Below, piece after piece: positions 61,284-64,000 of a stretch of 64,000 bases of DNA (positions are counted from its first letter, which is position 1; every line of letters begins with the position of its first letter). Origin of the DNA: Anthoceros angustus (Eukaryota; Streptophyta; Anthocerotopsida; Anthocerotales; Anthocerotaceae); assembly GCA_010909165.1 (NCBI GenBank), contig VJWM01000179.1, positions 124,001 through 188,000 on the forward strand, written 5' to 3'. Below the pieces are notes generated by a model. The model did not search any database, was not told where the DNA came from, and was given only the letters and a program-made list of their open reading frames with translations. The position numbers and the translations under genes were made by a program.

Positions 61284-61382
61284 TGCTTTGTGGGAGCCCT
61301 AAAGGTGTTGGCTCTCAGGTGCAGTGGTTCATTATCGTTTTCTGGTTTGGCGAGGCCGCAACTTGGAGGCGCGTCTGGCGCG

Positions 61383-62088
<706 letters not shown>

Positions 62089-62889
62089 GTTTTTGCATAC
62101 CTGTTGTATTGTCAGCTAGTGTTAGTACAATTTTTCTAGTGGAAGCCACCAGACGAGTTTTTTCTGGTGCTTACACGCAGGCCCTTGTGTCCAAAATGGA
62201 GTGGCAGTTGCAGTTAGGGGTTGGGTCTACCGGTACTGGTATACGCTTTTTTCTTTCTCTGTAAAATTGTTCCCTAATCCTGCAAAACGTGGTCCTGCAA
62301 TTTGGTAAACATGATTGTGACTCTCGAAGTTGGTAGCGTGTTGGTAGCATTGTGGGATGGAGTATGACAGCTCCTTTTAACTCCGAGTGCGTTGTGAGAC
62401 GTGGCGTACGACGGCTCCTCCCAGTTCCGTGTGCCTTGAGCTTATAATCCCGAGTGCCTCCAGTTCGAGTTAATGTGTATACGAACCCACAGGTTTGGTC
62501 TGGTTGGATCAATGGCAAACACGGATGCATCTCTCTCTCAGTTCTCCTTGTGCTCCCAGAAGGCGATCTCCACGCAAGGGATCTAGAGAATGTACAAAGT
62601 GCTACAACCAATTTTGTACACAGCTTCTCTACCCCAAGAATTGGACATTCAGCGTACTTTACAACCCGCTTGTCGCAAGGAAGGTGTCAGCCGCAATATC
62701 AATTGAATATGAGCAAACTCCTCTGATCTACGTTGGCAGCATATCAGGTATTCTGATTTCAGAAAAACCATTTGAAGCTTGCCAAGAAGCACTGGCCGGT
62801 CACTAAGCTTGTGCTATACACAGCTTCTACCAAAGCTAGATACACCAAATGAGAATGATACAAGTACAAATACTCAGCCCCCACCTCTG
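62089..62889. other. convergent 3' flanks
   Basis: The ubiquitin-S27a gene (+) and the bZIP gene (-) end towards each other here. Nothing else is seen. Open frames in this stretch have no recognisable motif. Confidence 0.6.
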
Positions 62890-64000
62890 TCAATGATCCA
62901 CAATCGCACTGTCAACCATCGCTGGTCCCTCTTCCCATCCCCCCCATGTTGCAGAATTACAGGACGCTCCCCCCCGAATGCGCTTCTGCAGGTGTTCCAG
63001 ACTGGCAACCCTCTGCATCGAAGGTGTGCGGCCCATTTTCCCTCCTCCTGACTGTTCCACGGAAGGTGTAACAGAAGGTGGTGGCTGCCGAACATTCATG
63101 AACTGTGCCTGCACCTCACCCTGTCCACATACACTACTTGAGGTGAAGGAAGGAACCTTGAAGCTGACATTTGAAAGATAACTTGCTGAATGATGTGGTG
63201 TCTGGCCGTTCATGGCTGTTGCCCTTGCAACAATGTCTTCGGCCATCTTCACCTGTGGCATGAGAGCTCACATCAGAACTACACAGATCCTGAGCATTCT
63301 GGGGTGTATCTAGTATGCTGCTAGTATGTATCTACTATAATCCGTAAGGTATAAAGCTCTTGTGGTGGTGTTCCACATGATAGAATGGTGAGTGATTCCA
63401 AAAAACGTCTCAACGAGCTGTATCTAAGGCTCACCTTGGCTCTTAGAGCCTCACAATCCGCCTTCAAGACGCGGTTGTCGACAACAGCGTCATTGTACTT
63501 CTGGCTGACTTCATTAAACTGTTTCACAAGAGTAGAATTTTCCACGCGTAGCTGGGCCACCTGCGAAATCACCCAACCATTGCTCGGCCTCAATTTGATG
63601 TTACCTCTACATCAGAGTCAACAGCTACAGTTTCTCTTATCAAGATCACTAGATCTCAGAAAAAAGGCTGAAAGTAGAAACAAACAGCATGGGTTGTACC
63701 TGCATTTCCAAATCACTCAAGTGCGCTTGTTTCCTCCTCCTAGAACGCCTTGCTGACTCCCTATTTGACAACATTCTGAAAATGTTCGCAGGTGCAAGCT
63801 GGTTCAGTAAAACCCCAACGTTGTGCTTCTAACACCCAAGGGACATTTCTCGACAGCCACACAAATGACCCCGTCAGTACAGATTGCTGACCTCTTGACA
63901 CGCTTGATATCGATCGCTGTACCAGGGTTCTGCTCATGACCTACATCCACTTCACCTTCGTCATCATCTGATTGGGAAGAACCACTCGTAGTTGGCTTTG
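62890..64000 (-). CDS. group C bZIP transcription factor (CPRF2/Opaque2-like), 3' part, incomplete
   Basis: Four exons are visible on the minus strand: 64000 (cut by the window edge)-63892, 63775-63700, 63560-63435 and 63252-62890. The joins keep phase. The first reads [16 protein letters not shown] through AIDIKRVK, then the basic region is split by an intron: [20 protein letters not shown], with the N-x7-R DNA-contact spacing. The leucine zipper continues as [26 protein letters not shown] and on to [20 protein letters not shown]. The C-terminus [17 protein letters not shown] is characteristic of plant group C bZIPs. These are nuclear factors that often heterodimerise with group S members in seed-storage and energy-stress responses. 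The N-terminal part lies beyond the window. Confidence 0.95.

Overview
This is nuclear DNA of a land plant. It carries short-intron spliced genes for a plant AINTEGUMENTA/PLETHORA-type AP2 factor, a group C bZIP, A-type (CYP71-clan) cytochromes P450, a ubiquitin-S27a fusion and a nuclear tRNA-Pro. The species cannot be fixed from sequence alone. Compact introns (about 85-420 bp) and abundant GC-rich satellites would fit a bryophyte or lycophyte, but that is inference.

Left third (1-21 kb): a minus-strand tandem family of one P450 gene. One copy (8.7-10.7 kb) has five exons that join into an uninterrupted 532-residue enzyme. The others are broken: two overlapping fragments at 0.1-1.7 kb, a deleted copy at 3.6-4.4 kb, and two near-identical copies (12.6-14.7 and 17.7-19.7 kb) lying in a 4.3-4.6 kb tandem duplication. 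A conserved non-coding module lies on the 3' side of most copies, and the two duplicated units each end in a G-rich (GGGC)n-type array.

Middle (21-40.8 kb): no gene is recognisable. It holds a GC-rich stretch with scattered coding-like remnants (21-29.9 kb), an AT-rich stretch with about 320-bp repeats (29.9-31.9 kb), a very GC-rich two-unit macrosatellite-like tandem repeat (32.7-36.8 kb) that is open on both strands only because it lacks stop codons, and a perfect 30-bp x 4 repeat at 38.6 kb.

Right third (40.8-64 kb): conventional genes. In order: a small twin-CX9C protein of the TRIAP1/Mdm35 family (+), a nine-exon AP2/AINTEGUMENTA-like factor of 956 residues (-) including a nine-base micro-exon, a long microsatellite-rich gene-free stretch, a two-exon 154-residue protein of unknown function (+), tRNA-Pro(UGG) (-), an SDS22-like leucine-rich-repeat regulator of protein phosphatase 1 (-), the divergently transcribed ubiquitin-S27a gene (+), and the 3' part of a group C bZIP gene (-) that runs off the window.

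Exon joins were worked out by hand from GT/AG sites, reading phase and family motifs. No alignment or database search was run.
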